Part shown: positions 16,513 through 24,966 of the stretch, piece by piece
Position numbering within the stretch: the stretch's first letter is position 1
How the letters are laid out: each line of letters begins with the position of its first letter
Origin: Paenarthrobacter sp. AR 02
GTDB taxonomy: Bacteria > Actinomycetota > Actinomycetes > Actinomycetales > Micrococcaceae
DNA length: 64,000 nucleotides
Reading direction: 5' to 3'
Assembly: GCF_021538675.1 (NCBI RefSeq)
Contig: NZ_JAJUKH010000001.1
Coordinates: 620,001 to 684,000, forward strand
Made by a program: the position numbers and the translations under genes
The notes under the pieces: generated by a model
What the model was told of the DNA's origin: nothing
Seen by the model: only the letters and a program-made list of their open reading frames with translations
Databases searched by the model: none

Positions 16513-17885
16513 CTTTTTCGCACACAGACACAGGCACGACCGAGGCGGAATGGCTGTCCAGCGGCGTTGCTGCGCTGCCCGAGCTCCCTTTGGGCCAGGA
16601 CGAACTCGCGGACATGGCTTTCGTCGTCCTGGCTGCGCACCCGGACGATGAAACTTTGGGCGCGGGCGGGTTAGTGGCCAAACTGCATTCATCCGGAGCT
16701 GCGGTGGAACTCCTGCTGTGCACGGCCGGCGAAGCATCCCACCCGGAATCACCAACCACGACGCCGGAACAGCTTGCCGCCGTCCGGCTCGCTGAGTTCG
16801 ACGCGGCTGTGTCCGGGCTGGCTCCCAGCGCGACCTGGAAGTTCCTGGGACTGCCCGACGGCAAGTTGGCCGCCAACGCGGGCCGCATTGCCGAGGCCAT
16901 ACGCGACGCCATTTCCGCGCACAACCGGCCAACGGAGAACATCGTCATCGTTGCCCCGTACCGCCAGGACGGCCACACCGACCACGATGCTGTTGGCGCA
17001 ACAGCGGCCAAGGTTGCTGAAGAGGACGGCCACGGGCTCTTGGAATACCCCATCTGGTACTGGTTGTGGGCGGGCCTGGACGACCCAACATGGCAATCCT
17101 GGGTGCGGGTGCCATTGTCCGGGCGTGAGCTGGAAACGAAGGGAAAGGCCATGGGCGCCCACACGTCCCAGATCGAACCGTTGTCGGAGGAACCCGGCGA
17201 CGGAACACTCTTGTCGGGGACGTTCCTGGAGCACTTCGAAAGGCCATGGGAAACCTTCGCTTGGCAACCGTCGAAGGCAGGAAACAACACCGCCGCCGAC
17301 GCTGAACGGATCTTTGACGAAGTCCACGCCAAGGGAGACGACCCCTGGGCCTATACAACCAGCTGGTACGAGCGCCGAAAACGCGCACTGACCTTGGCTG
17401 CCCTCCCGGAGGAATCGTACGAATCCGGGCTGGAACTCGGTTGCTCCATCGGCACCCTCAGCGAGGAACTCGCTCAACGTTGCCAGGCGTTCCTCGGTGT
17501 TGAAGCCAGCGGTATTGCGGCCAAAAAGGCGGCCGAGCGGCTTTCGGCGTACCCCTCCGCCGAAGCGCGGCACCTCACCATCCCCCAGGAGTGGCCCGAG
17601 GGCTCCTTTGACCTGGTAGTGCTCTCCGAGATGGGCTATTACCTGGCACCGGAAGAGCTGGCTGAAGTTTTCCGGCACATCAAGGCCGCCATGAAACCGG
17701 GCGGTACGCTGCTCCTGTGCCACTGGCGCCACCCCATCTCAGGCTGGCAGTTGGACGCGGAAGCCGTTCACTCGATGGCCCGGCAACAACTTGCCTGGCC
17801 AACGTTGGGGCTCTACCGCGAGAAGGATTTCGTGCTGGAAACCCTGGTTGCACCGGCCCCGGCCGTCAGTGACGGCCCGACATGA
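16506..17885 (+). CDS. Fused PIG-L family deacetylase and SAM-dependent methyltransferase
   Basis: 459 aa from a GTG at 16506 preceded by AAAGGGG. Residues about 38-250 form a PIG-L/LmbE deacetylase: the zinc motif AHPDDE is at 44-49 and the second motif DGHTDH puts histidines at 157 and 160. Residues about 285-455 form a class I methyltransferase with motif I LELGCSIGTLSE (309-320) and a NodS-like sequence. PIG-L enzymes remove acetyl groups from N-acetylglucosaminyl or similar amino-sugar substrates; a fused N-methyltransferase would then modify the freed amine (inference). Overlaps both neighbours. Confidence 0.9.
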   Translation: MVAFSHTDTGTTEAEWLSSGVAALPELPLGQDELADMAFVVLAAHPDDETLGAGGLVAKLHSSGAAVELLLCTAGEASHPESPTTTPEQLAAVRLAEFDAAVSGLAPSATWKFLGLPDGKLAANAGRIAEAIRDAISAHNRPTENIVIVAPYRQDGHTDHDAVGATAAKVAEEDGHGLLEYPIWYWLWAGLDDPTWQSWVRVPLSGRELETKGKAMGAHTSQIEPLSEEPGDGTLLSGTFLEHFERPWETFAWQPSKAGNNTAADAERIFDEVHAKGDDPWAYTTSWYERRKRALTLAALPEESYESGLELGCSIGTLSEELAQRCQAFLGVEASGIAAKKAAERLSAYPSAEARHLTIPQEWPEGSFDLVVLSEMGYYLAPEELAEVFRHIKAAMKPGGTLLLCHWRHPISGWQLDAEAVHSMARQQLAWPTLGLYREKDFVLETLVAPAPAVSDGPT

Positions 17886-18631
17886 CCGGGGGCACCAGGC
17901 AGCGGATCCAACGCATCGCGGTCACCATGCCCGCCCACGACGAGGAACAGCACATCGGCAGGGCGCTGGCAGCACTGGGTACAGCGTTGGACACCCTGGA
18001 GCGGGAGCATCCGGGTATGCCTGCCACTGTCACTGTGGTCCTGGACAGCTGCACCGACCGTTCGGCCGGGATCACCGCCGCCCACGTCGCGGCGGACCCG
18101 CGTTTCACGTTAGTCAGCGTGCAACTGCGGAGCGCGGGAGCTTGCCGGGACTACGGCATCCGGACGGCCCTGCTCCCCCATCCGGCGGAAGCAACAGGGA
18201 GCTTGTGGCTCGCCAACACCGATGCCGACTCGGTGGTCCCGCCGAATTGGCTGGTACGCCAAGTCGGGTTGGCCAACGGCGGCGCTGACGTCGTTCTGGG
18301 GTCGGTGGAACCGGATGCCTACGATGTGGACCCGGCCGTGCTTCGTCGATGGCTGGAACTACACCCCTTTCGCGAAAACCATCAGCACATCTACGGCGCC
18401 AACCTGGGTATCAGGGCCTCGGCGTACCTCGCCGCAGGGGGTTTCCCGCATCTCCGGGCCCATGAGGACAGGCGCCTGGTGGAGCGCACCCGTCACCAAG
18501 GATTCAGGGTGGCTGCCACGGATTCCATCAGGGTTCTCACCTCCGGCCGGACTGAGGCCCGGGCACCCGAGGGATTCGCAGCGTATCTGCTGGCACTCGG
18601 CGCTGACGTTCCAGCCGCGACAGGGAGCTAG
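17882..18631 (+). CDS. Family 2 glycosyltransferase
   Basis: 249 aa. IAVTMPAHDEEQHIGRALAA is the GT-A nucleotide-sugar-binding start, VVLDSCTDRSAG the next conserved stretch, and the DxD-like NTDADSVVPPNW lies near residue 114. No membrane segments, so it is a soluble or peripheral transferase. The start overlaps the deacetylase-methyltransferase stop (ATGA). Its stop codon overlaps the stop of the convergent adenylate kinase gene (CTAG), with no room for a terminator. Confidence 0.88.
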   Translation: MTGGTRQRIQRIAVTMPAHDEEQHIGRALAALGTALDTLEREHPGMPATVTVVLDSCTDRSAGITAAHVAADPRFTLVSVQLRSAGACRDYGIRTALLPHPAEATGSLWLANTDADSVVPPNWLVRQVGLANGGADVVLGSVEPDAYDVDPAVLRRWLELHPFRENHQHIYGANLGIRASAYLAAGGFPHLRAHEDRRLVERTRHQGFRVAATDSIRVLTSGRTEARAPEGFAAYLLALGADVPAATGS

Positions 18632-19221
18632 GCTCCTACGGCCTTATTCGCCAAGGCCCCTTCGATGGCGGCAATCGCGGCCTCAGTAATCGCTTCCCTC
18701 TCGCCGGATCCATTCACCGTCAGCAATATCCCACGGTTTGAGTAGGCCTCCAGAACCGGCCTTGTATGCTCACGGTAGAGTTCCAAACGGCGACGAATAA
18801 CCGGCGCAGTGTCATCGCTGCGTCCCTGTTCCTGGGCGCGGCGGAGCATCCGGTCCAGCAACTCATGATCGTCGACCGTCAACGCCAGGGCTGCGTCAAG
18901 AGCCTGACCTCGAACGGTGAGCATCTCATCCAAGGCAGCCACCTGGATCACCGTCCGCGGGTAGCCATCCAGCAGGAACCCCTCTCCAGCATCATCTTCG
19001 TCCAAGCGTTGCTTCAGCATGGCCGTGGTGACATGGTCCGGCACGAACTCGCCGTGATCAATGTACGCACTGGCCTCGTCCCCCAACTCCGTCTCTTGGC
19101 GAATGTGGTCGCGGAACAACTCTCCCGTTGAAATGGCAGGGATCCGGAAGTGCCTGGCGATGTGCTCCGCCTGTGTGCCTTTGCCGGAACCGGGAGGGCC
19201 CATGATGATCAATCGCGCCAT
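18628..19221 (-). CDS. adk: Adenylate kinase (stand-alone, short-LID type)
   Basis: 197 aa. P-loop GPPGSGKGT at residues 8-16, AMP-binding ISTGELFRDHI, and the DGYPRT motif typical of adenylate kinases. The LID region is short (QEQGRSDDTAPVIRRRL) with no zinc cysteines. Housekeeping adk of actinobacteria normally sits beside secY in the ribosomal-protein operon; here it is alone between a glycosyltransferase and a pectin-lyase-like gene, so it may be a second copy or a relocated gene. Confidence 0.9.
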   Translation of the reverse strand: MARLIIMGPPGSGKGTQAEHIARHFRIPAISTGELFRDHIRQETELGDEASAYIDHGEFVPDHVTTAMLKQRLDEDDAGEGFLLDGYPRTVIQVAALDEMLTVRGQALDAALALTVDDHELLDRMLRRAQEQGRSDDTAPVIRRRLELYREHTRPVLEAYSNRGILLTVNGSGEREAITEAAIAAIEGALANKAVGA

Positions 19222-19366
19222 GGCTCTGGTCCGTTTCGAGAGGCGGCCGGGACTTAAACCATACGCCCGCGGCAGGTCGGAGCGCCCGGGTCACGCGAAT
19301 TTGTTGGTTCATCGATCCCAGTATCCAACCACCCCCTTGCAGCCATTCGCACGCGCGGGTAAGTTA

Positions 19367-19393
19367 TTGAAACGTCTCAAAGAAAGCGTTTTC
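19367..19393 (+). promoter_or_regulatory. LacI-type operator pair upstream of the rhamnogalacturonan-lyase-like gene
   Basis: The imperfect palindrome TTGAAACGTCTCAA (19367-19380) is followed directly by GAAAGCGTTTTC (19382-19393). The second has the central CG and arms typical of LacI/GalR family operators and recurs exactly, inverted, at 29198-29209 before the PL11 lyase gene. Confidence 0.6.
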
Positions 19394-19415
19394 CCAGACT
19401 TTAGGTGGAATGAAC

Positions 19416-22079
19416 ATGACTCAGCTCAGGTGGATCGACGCCGAACCGCCCGCCAGGCTCAGCAGCGGCACGACCTGGGGCATGCCGTTCCAGCGCGGCA
19501 CCGCAGCGGGCGCGGACCACCTCCAGGTGCGCGACATGAATGGAGTTGCCGTCAATGCCCAGGCCTGGCCGCTCGCCACGTGGCCCGACGGTTCCCTCAA
19601 ATGGGCCGGCATCGCCATCGGAGCAACGGATCAGCCCTCCGACGCCTACCATGTCACCCACTCAACCGATACGCACGACGGCGGCCCGGCAGCCGCCGTC
19701 GAACACTCACCCGAGGTGACGGTCGCCGAAACGGACGACGCCGTCACCGTCTCCACAGGCATGCTCGACATGGTCATCCCCAGGAGCGGCGAAACGCTGT
19801 TCAGCGAGCTCCGTCGCGCCGGCGAGGCCGTAGCCAAGGATGCCCGGCTCGTGAGCCTCCTGCAGAACAACCTGGCCGAGGGAGCAGGCAGCGCTCCACG
19901 CGAGGCCTACACCAGCCAGGTTTCAGGCGTCACAGTGGAACAGCGCGGCCCGGTCCGGGCGGTGGTTCGGATCGAGGGGCGGCACAGTGCCGAGGATGGC
20001 AGCAGGGAATGGCTCCCCTTCACTGTCCGCTTCTACTTCTACTCAGGCGCCCGTAGCGTCAGGATGGTGCACTCGTTCATTTGGGACGGCAATGCAGAGG
20101 AGGATTTCCTTGCGGGTCTCGGTGTTGAATTCACGGTACCGCTTGCCAGTGAATTGCATGATCGCCACGTCCGCATCGCCGGTGCTGACGGCGGTTTCCT
20201 GGTGGAAGCAGTCCGCGGCCTGACCGGTTTGCGCCGGGATCCGGGAGAAGCTGTCCGCGCCGCGCAGATTGCCGGTGAGGCCACCCCGCCGCTCAGTGAG
20301 TGGAGCCCGCTGGTTTCAGAGCGCCTCCGCCTCATCCCCAGCTGGAATGATTACACCCTCACCCAACTGACCGCCGACGGCTTCGAGCTGCGGAAACGGA
20401 CCGCGCCAGGCCACGGATGGGTGGGCATTTCCGGCGGAACCCGGTCAGCTGGTTTCTGTTCGCTGAGCGATCTACGCGGCGGTTTCGGTATCGGAGTGAG
20501 GAACTTTTGGCAGTCGCACCCGGGGCAGCTGGATATCCGCGGCGCCGCAACAAGCAACGCGACAGTAACCGCTTGGCTCTATTCCCCCGAAGCCCAGCCG
20601 ATGGATCTCCGCTTCTACCACGACGGCCTGGGCCAGGACACGTTCGAGGACCAGCTTGAGGGCCTGGAAATCACGTATGAGGATTACGAGCCCGGCTTCG
20701 GAAACCCAACCGGGATCGCCCGGACGCACGAACTCACGCTGTACGCCTACGACTCAACGCCCAGCACGGAGAGCCTCGCCGCCGACGCCCGGGCAGCCTC
20801 CACTCCCCCGCTGCTGCAGCCCTCCCCGGAGTACCTTCACCAAGCCGGCGTCTTCGGTGACTGGGCTCCCGTGGACCGCAGCACCCCTGTCCGGGCAGAG
20901 CTGGAAGACAAGCTGGACTTCCTGTTCGATTTCTACCAAGGCCAAACGGAGCAGCGGCGCTGGTACGGGTTCTGGAATTACGGCGACGTGATGCACACCT
21001 ACGACACGGACCGGCATGTGTGGCGCTATGACGTGGGCGGTTACGCGTGGGATAACTCCGAGCTCTCCCCGGACCTTTGGCTCTGGTACATGTACCTGCG
21101 CACAGGCCGCGCGGACGTCTTCCGCTACGCCGAGGCGATGACCCGCCACACCGGCGAAGTGGATGTCTACCACCTCGGTCCGTGGCGCGGCCTGGGTTCC
21201 CGGCATAACGTCCAGCACTGGGGTTGCAGCGCCAAGCAACTGCGCATCAGCACCCCGGCATATCGGCGCTTCTACTACTACCTGACCGCTGATGAACGCA
21301 CTGGCGACCTCCTCACCGAGCTCGTGGACAGTGATCGGAACTTCCTGGGTTTGGACCCCGTCCGCAAAGTAAGGCCCGACGCCGATACTTACCGCCCGGA
21401 CCGCGGCGCTTTGGGCGTCGGGCTGGGTACGGACTGGGGTTCACTGGCTGCAACGTGGCTCACCGATTGGGAGCGCACGGGCAATCCCCGCTCCCGCGAC
21501 CGGCTGCTTGGAACCATGGCCGATATCGGTGCCCTGAAGTACGGTTTCCTGACCGGCGAAGCGCTTTACGACTTGGACACGGGAAGGTTCGACGCCGGCA
21601 GGGAAGTCATCAGCGTCTCCCACCTGAGTGCCGTGTTCGGTTTGGTGGAAATCTGCAGCGAACTGGTCAGCCTGGTGCCTGATGCCGCCTTCGAAAGGGC
21701 CTGGATGCAGTATTGCCGCCTGTTCCTGGCCACCCCGGAGGAACAGGCCGCTGAAGTCGGCCAACCTCTGGCCGGCATCTACCTCACCCAAGCACACAGC
21801 CGCCTGACTGCATACGCGGCTGCGAAGCTGGGGTCTCCGGAACTGGCGTCCCTGGCGTGGGACAGCTTTGCCGAGGGCGGAGAAAACCTGAACCATGCCG
21901 AGGCCTTTACGCTCAGGAAAATCCTTCCCCCGTACGTGCTTCAGCCTGTTGACGAAGCACCGACGGTATCCACCAATGACACCGCCCAATTCGGGCTCGC
22001 GGTCATCCAGAACCTGGCCCTCATCGGCGACCAGCTGCCGGCGTCCACAGAGGCGCCGGAGGAGGTCCCGGCGTCGTAA
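19416..22079 (+). CDS. Exo-rhamnogalacturonan lyase-like (YetA/PL26-related) protein
   Basis: 887 aa from the ATG at 19416 (AGGTGGA spaced well before it; an ATG at 19410 is too close). No signal peptide, so cytoplasmic. The start LRWIDAEPPARLSSGTTWGM and the long central WYGFWNYGDVMHTYDTDRHV segment with a helical-toroid-like C-terminal half (SPDLWLWYMYLRTGRADVF) resemble the exo-rhamnogalacturonan lyase family that includes Bacillus YetA and fungal PL26 enzymes. These cleave rhamnose-galacturonate oligomers after import. Linked by a shared operator to the secreted PL11 lyase at 27064. Catalytic residues cannot be assigned by eye. Confidence 0.75.
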   Translation: MTQLRWIDAEPPARLSSGTTWGMPFQRGTAAGADHLQVRDMNGVAVNAQAWPLATWPDGSLKWAGIAIGATDQPSDAYHVTHSTDTHDGGPAAAVEHSPEVTVAETDDAVTVSTGMLDMVIPRSGETLFSELRRAGEAVAKDARLVSLLQNNLAEGAGSAPREAYTSQVSGVTVEQRGPVRAVVRIEGRHSAEDGSREWLPFTVRFYFYSGARSVRMVHSFIWDGNAEEDFLAGLGVEFTVPLASELHDRHVRIAGADGGFLVEAVRGLTGLRRDPGEAVRAAQIAGEATPPLSEWSPLVSERLRLIPSWNDYTLTQLTADGFELRKRTAPGHGWVGISGGTRSAGFCSLSDLRGGFGIGVRNFWQSHPGQLDIRGAATSNATVTAWLYSPEAQPMDLRFYHDGLGQDTFEDQLEGLEITYEDYEPGFGNPTGIARTHELTLYAYDSTPSTESLAADARAASTPPLLQPSPEYLHQAGVFGDWAPVDRSTPVRAELEDKLDFLFDFYQGQTEQRRWYGFWNYGDVMHTYDTDRHVWRYDVGGYAWDNSELSPDLWLWYMYLRTGRADVFRYAEAMTRHTGEVDVYHLGPWRGLGSRHNVQHWGCSAKQLRISTPAYRRFYYYLTADERTGDLLTELVDSDRNFLGLDPVRKVRPDADTYRPDRGALGVGLGTDWGSLAATWLTDWERTGNPRSRDRLLGTMADIGALKYGFLTGEALYDLDTGRFDAGREVISVSHLSAVFGLVEICSELVSLVPDAAFERAWMQYCRLFLATPEEQAAEVGQPLAGIYLTQAHSRLTAYAAAKLGSPELASLAWDSFAEGGENLNHAEAFTLRKILPPYVLQPVDEAPTVSTNDTAQFGLAVIQNLALIGDQLPASTEAPEEVPAS

Positions 22080-22086
22080 TTTCTTG

Positions 22087-22965
22087 CTAGGAGCTGGACC
22101 TGGGATGCATGATCCGCATCTGGTCCCAGGTCCGCTCCGACGCGGCGATGTTGAGGTTTGACCGTTCGCGGTCCAGGGATGCCAGCTCGACGGCGATCGC
22201 CTGGACCGCGGTCACCGCACCTGTCAGGGAGGGAAAGAACCCGGCACCCTCGGTGGGCACCACGATCCTGTGGTCCGCGTGCACCGCCACCGGTGATCCC
22301 GCGCTATCAGTAATGGAAACTATGGGCGTGCCCAGGTTGTGGGCGATGTCGACGGCCCTCATGGTGCTGTCGTAGACCCGCCACAGGCTGATCGCGATGA
22401 CCAGATCTTCGGCGCCGAGCCGGGCTATGGCGTTGGTGAGGGCGGCGACGTCGGCATCCAGGAGCCGAACGTTGTAGCCGGCAATGATGGCGTTGTGCTC
22501 CAGGGCCTTGCCGGGAATGGCGTAGCTGCCTGCCGCGACGATGAAGGTCTGCCGCGCCCCCGCGATCAACTTCGCAATTTCATGAACAGTGTTGGCATCC
22601 AGCGTGCGCTCGAAGTGCGCCAAATTGGCCCGGTCCGTGGAGACCGCAGCCTGTGCAGGACTACTGATGTGGCCGTTGTGTTCGGCCGCGACTTCCACGG
22701 CACTAAGTGATGCCAGGAACCGCGACCTGAGCTCGAATTGGAAATCCACCCAACCCTTGAATCCCAATGATTGCGCGGTTCTGGTCACCGTGGAGGCGTT
22801 GGAAGCAGCAACCGCGGCGATGTCGCTGACGGAGCCATAAGAGGCGAGCCGCGGCTGGGACCGGAGGATGCCGATGACCTGCATTTGCCGGGCCGCGAGC
22901 TTCCGCCCCTGGACACGATCGTCCAGCCACTCGGTCAATGTTGACGAGTCGAAATCTTCTTCCAC
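22087..22965 (-). CDS. MurR/RpiR family transcriptional regulator
   Basis: 292 aa. N-terminal RpiR-type HTH (SVSDIAAVAASNASTVTRTA, then QSLGFKGWVDFQ) and a C-terminal SIS phosphosugar-binding domain (RQTFIVAAGSYAIPGKALEH, then LVIAISLWRVYDSTMRAVD). Starts at GTG (22963-22965). It ends 7 bp from the convergent lyase gene and is divergent from the MFS-GAF-amidohydrolase operon, which it probably controls through the palindrome at 23013-23028. Confidence 0.92.
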   Translation of the reverse strand: MEEDFDSSTLTEWLDDRVQGRKLAARQMQVIGILRSQPRLASYGSVSDIAAVAASNASTVTRTAQSLGFKGWVDFQFELRSRFLASLSAVEVAAEHNGHISSPAQAAVSTDRANLAHFERTLDANTVHEIAKLIAGARQTFIVAAGSYAIPGKALEHNAIIAGYNVRLLDADVAALTNAIARLGAEDLVIAISLWRVYDSTMRAVDIAHNLGTPIVSITDSAGSPVAVHADHRIVVPTEGAGFFPSLTGAVTAVQAIAVELASLDRERSNLNIAASERTWDQMRIMHPRSSS

Positions 22966-22968
22966 CTA

Positions 22969-22998
22969 TTGACCTACCTCACACTTTGGCCGTAACTT
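22969..22998 (+). promoter_or_regulatory. Candidate promoter of the MFS-GAF-amidohydrolase operon
   Basis: TTGACC (22969-22974), an 18-bp spacer, then TAACTT (22993-22998). The -35 lies immediately next to the start codon of the divergent RpiR gene. Confidence 0.5.
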
Positions 22999-23012
22999 CG
23001 ATACATCGCTTC

Positions 23013-23028
23013 TGCACAGACCTGTGCA
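23013..23028. promoter_or_regulatory. Perfect 7-bp inverted repeat, likely RpiR operator
   Basis: TGCACAG-AC-CTGTGCA at 23013-23028, just downstream of the candidate promoter and 46 bp before the MFS start: a roadblock or repressor position. Confidence 0.55.
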
Positions 23029-23073
23029 TATTCCTCAAAATGTACAACTTGGCCCACTTTGGCAGGAATCACC

Positions 23074-24477
23074 ATGTCTCTCACAGCACGCCTGGATCGT
23101 CTGGCTCTCAGTCGACCACACTACAAGCTTCTCCTTATCGGGGGCCTCGGCTATTCGTTCGACGGCATGGACGGGGCAGTGGTCGCTTTCCTGCTCCCGC
23201 GCATCCAGGAACTCTGGGGCCTCAGCACGGCCAGCCTGGGATTGGTCGGCTCGGCAGCCCCGTTCGGCTTCTTCTTCGGGGCAATCCTGTCGGGCTGGAT
23301 GGGTGACCGATTCGGCCGTAAGAAGGTCATGTTGTGGGCATTGGCCTTCTACTGCCTCATGTCGATCATTGCGGCGATGGCCCCCAACTTCGAAATCTTC
23401 CTGATTGCACGGATCTTTGCAGGACTCGGCGCAGGCGCGGAAAGCGTGATCATCGCCCCGTTCCTCTCCGAGTTCATTCCCCCCAAGCGCCGCGGCTGGT
23501 TCATTGGAACCCTTGCCGGCTTCTTCTCCTTCGGCTTTGTGGCCGCAGCATTGATTGGCCGCTTCGTGGTTCCCATGGGCGAGGATGGCTGGCGCTGGGC
23601 CCAGGTCATCACCGCAGTCCCCATTCTTCTCCTGCTCTGGTGGCGCCGGAGCCTGCCCGAATCACCCCGCTTCCTGATCAGCCGGGGGCGCGTCGCGGAG
23701 GCGACGGCGGTAGTGGAACGCTTTGAGCAGAGCGTTGTGAAAGCCACTGGCAAGGAACTCGCACCCCTTGGACCCGGTACTGAAGAGATCACTAAGCACG
23801 AGCAGAAGATCAGCGTCTGGAATGCCCTGACGTTCATGTGGTCCAAGGCGATGCGCCGCCGGACAGCGGTGATCTGGCTGATTTGGTTCGTGATCACGTT
23901 CTCCTACTATGGCTTCTTCTCCTGGATTCCCACGCTGCTGGTCGGCCGCGGCATCACGGTCACCAAGAGCTTCGAGTTCTCCATCCTGATCTACCTTGCG
24001 CAGATCCCCGGCTACTTCTCCGCAGCCTGGTTGTGCGATCGGATTGACCGCAAAAACACCATCGCCCTTTATCTGGCAGGATCGGCCATCAGTGCCTTCT
24101 GGCTGAGCCAGTCCAACGATTCCGGCATGATCCTGCTGGCCGCCGCAACGTTGTCCTTCTTCCTCAACGGCACCTACGCCGGCGTCTACGCCTACACCCC
24201 GGAGCTCTTCCCCACCTGGATGCGCGCTACGGGCGTTGGCCTGGCCAGTGCCGTTGGCCGCATCGGCAGCATCCTGGCACCTTCCATCATCGGCATCTTC
24301 GCAGCCTCGCTCGGCTTCGGCGGCGTGTTCACCATGACCACGGTGGTGCTGACCATCGGCGTCCTGGGTGTCGTGATCTTCGGAGCTTCCACCGCAGGGA
24401 AATCCCTGGAGGACATCAACGCCCGCGCCGAGCATGACGCAGCGCCAGACAACCACGCAGGAACGGTCACCAAATGA
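23074..24477 (+). CDS. MFS transporter (organic/aromatic acid symporter type)
   Basis: 467 aa from the ATG at 23074 (AGGA six bases before). About 12 membrane segments. GLGYSFDGMDGAVVAFLLPR in TM1 carries the acidic D-x-x-D pattern of the aromatic-acid/metabolite symporters, and GWMGDRFGRKKVM is the MFS loop motif. First gene of a tightly coupled unit with a GAF protein (ATGA overlap) and an amidohydrolase. Likely imports the substrate that the amidohydrolase opens; substrate unknown. Confidence 0.9.
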   Translation: MSLTARLDRLALSRPHYKLLLIGGLGYSFDGMDGAVVAFLLPRIQELWGLSTASLGLVGSAAPFGFFFGAILSGWMGDRFGRKKVMLWALAFYCLMSIIAAMAPNFEIFLIARIFAGLGAGAESVIIAPFLSEFIPPKRRGWFIGTLAGFFSFGFVAAALIGRFVVPMGEDGWRWAQVITAVPILLLLWWRRSLPESPRFLISRGRVAEATAVVERFEQSVVKATGKELAPLGPGTEEITKHEQKISVWNALTFMWSKAMRRRTAVIWLIWFVITFSYYGFFSWIPTLLVGRGITVTKSFEFSILIYLAQIPGYFSAAWLCDRIDRKNTIALYLAGSAISAFWLSQSNDSGMILLAAATLSFFLNGTYAGVYAYTPELFPTWMRATGVGLASAVGRIGSILAPSIIGIFAASLGFGGVFTMTTVVLTIGVLGVVIFGASTAGKSLEDINARAEHDAAPDNHAGTVTK

Positions 24478-24965
24478 GCTTCATGGAATCGGACACTACT
24501 TTCCAGCAGGCCTTCGATGCGCTGCAGCAGGACCCAGGCGTCGTCCTTTTTACCGCCCTTCAATGGATCCCCCAGCGCTCCAGCCTGAAGCGCCTCTTCA
24601 CAAGCCACCCCGCAGAGTATCCGGTGGGCGGCGAAAAGACAGTTGAGATCTCCCCCGGGTGGCTCGGAACCGTCATCGAGGACAAGAAGCCGTTCCTCGC
24701 GGCAGACCTGGACGCGCTGAAGGAAGTCTTTGCCGACTCCGCGCTCATCCAACAACTCGGCTGCGGTGCCGTGATCAACATCCCGGTCCTCGATCCGGAA
24801 AGCAACGTGGTGGGCGTCCTTGCCCTCCTCGACGCTGAAGGCAAGTACACGCAGCAAAGTGTGGACACCGCCGTCGGCGTCGTCACCACGAACCAAGCAG
24901 AACTTGTGCAGGCCTTTGAAGCCCATCCCACCGAAGTCGAAGTCCCCGGGAAGGACACCGTTTAA
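24474..24965 (+). CDS. GAF domain protein
   Basis: 163 aa, essentially one GAF domain (GWLGTVIEDKKPFLAADLDA, then GAVINIPVLDPESNVVGVLAL) with no HTH, kinase or cyclase output domain. The start overlaps the MFS stop; the amidohydrolase ATG follows one base after its stop. GAF domains bind small ligands or cyclic nucleotides. Placement between a carrier and an enzyme suggests it binds the substrate, as a sensor, carrier subunit or small hydrolase-like protein (inference). Confidence 0.8.
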   Translation: MSFMESDTTFQQAFDALQQDPGVVLFTALQWIPQRSSLKRLFTSHPAEYPVGGEKTVEISPGWLGTVIEDKKPFLAADLDALKEVFADSALIQQLGCGAVINIPVLDPESNVVGVLALLDAEGKYTQQSVDTAVGVVTTNQAELVQAFEAHPTEVEVPGKDTV

Positions 24966-24966
24966 T

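Noticed and set aside
20359..20560. Small arginine-rich ORFs opposite the lyase-like gene
   Set aside because: High-GC antisense frames; no start signals and no conserved content.
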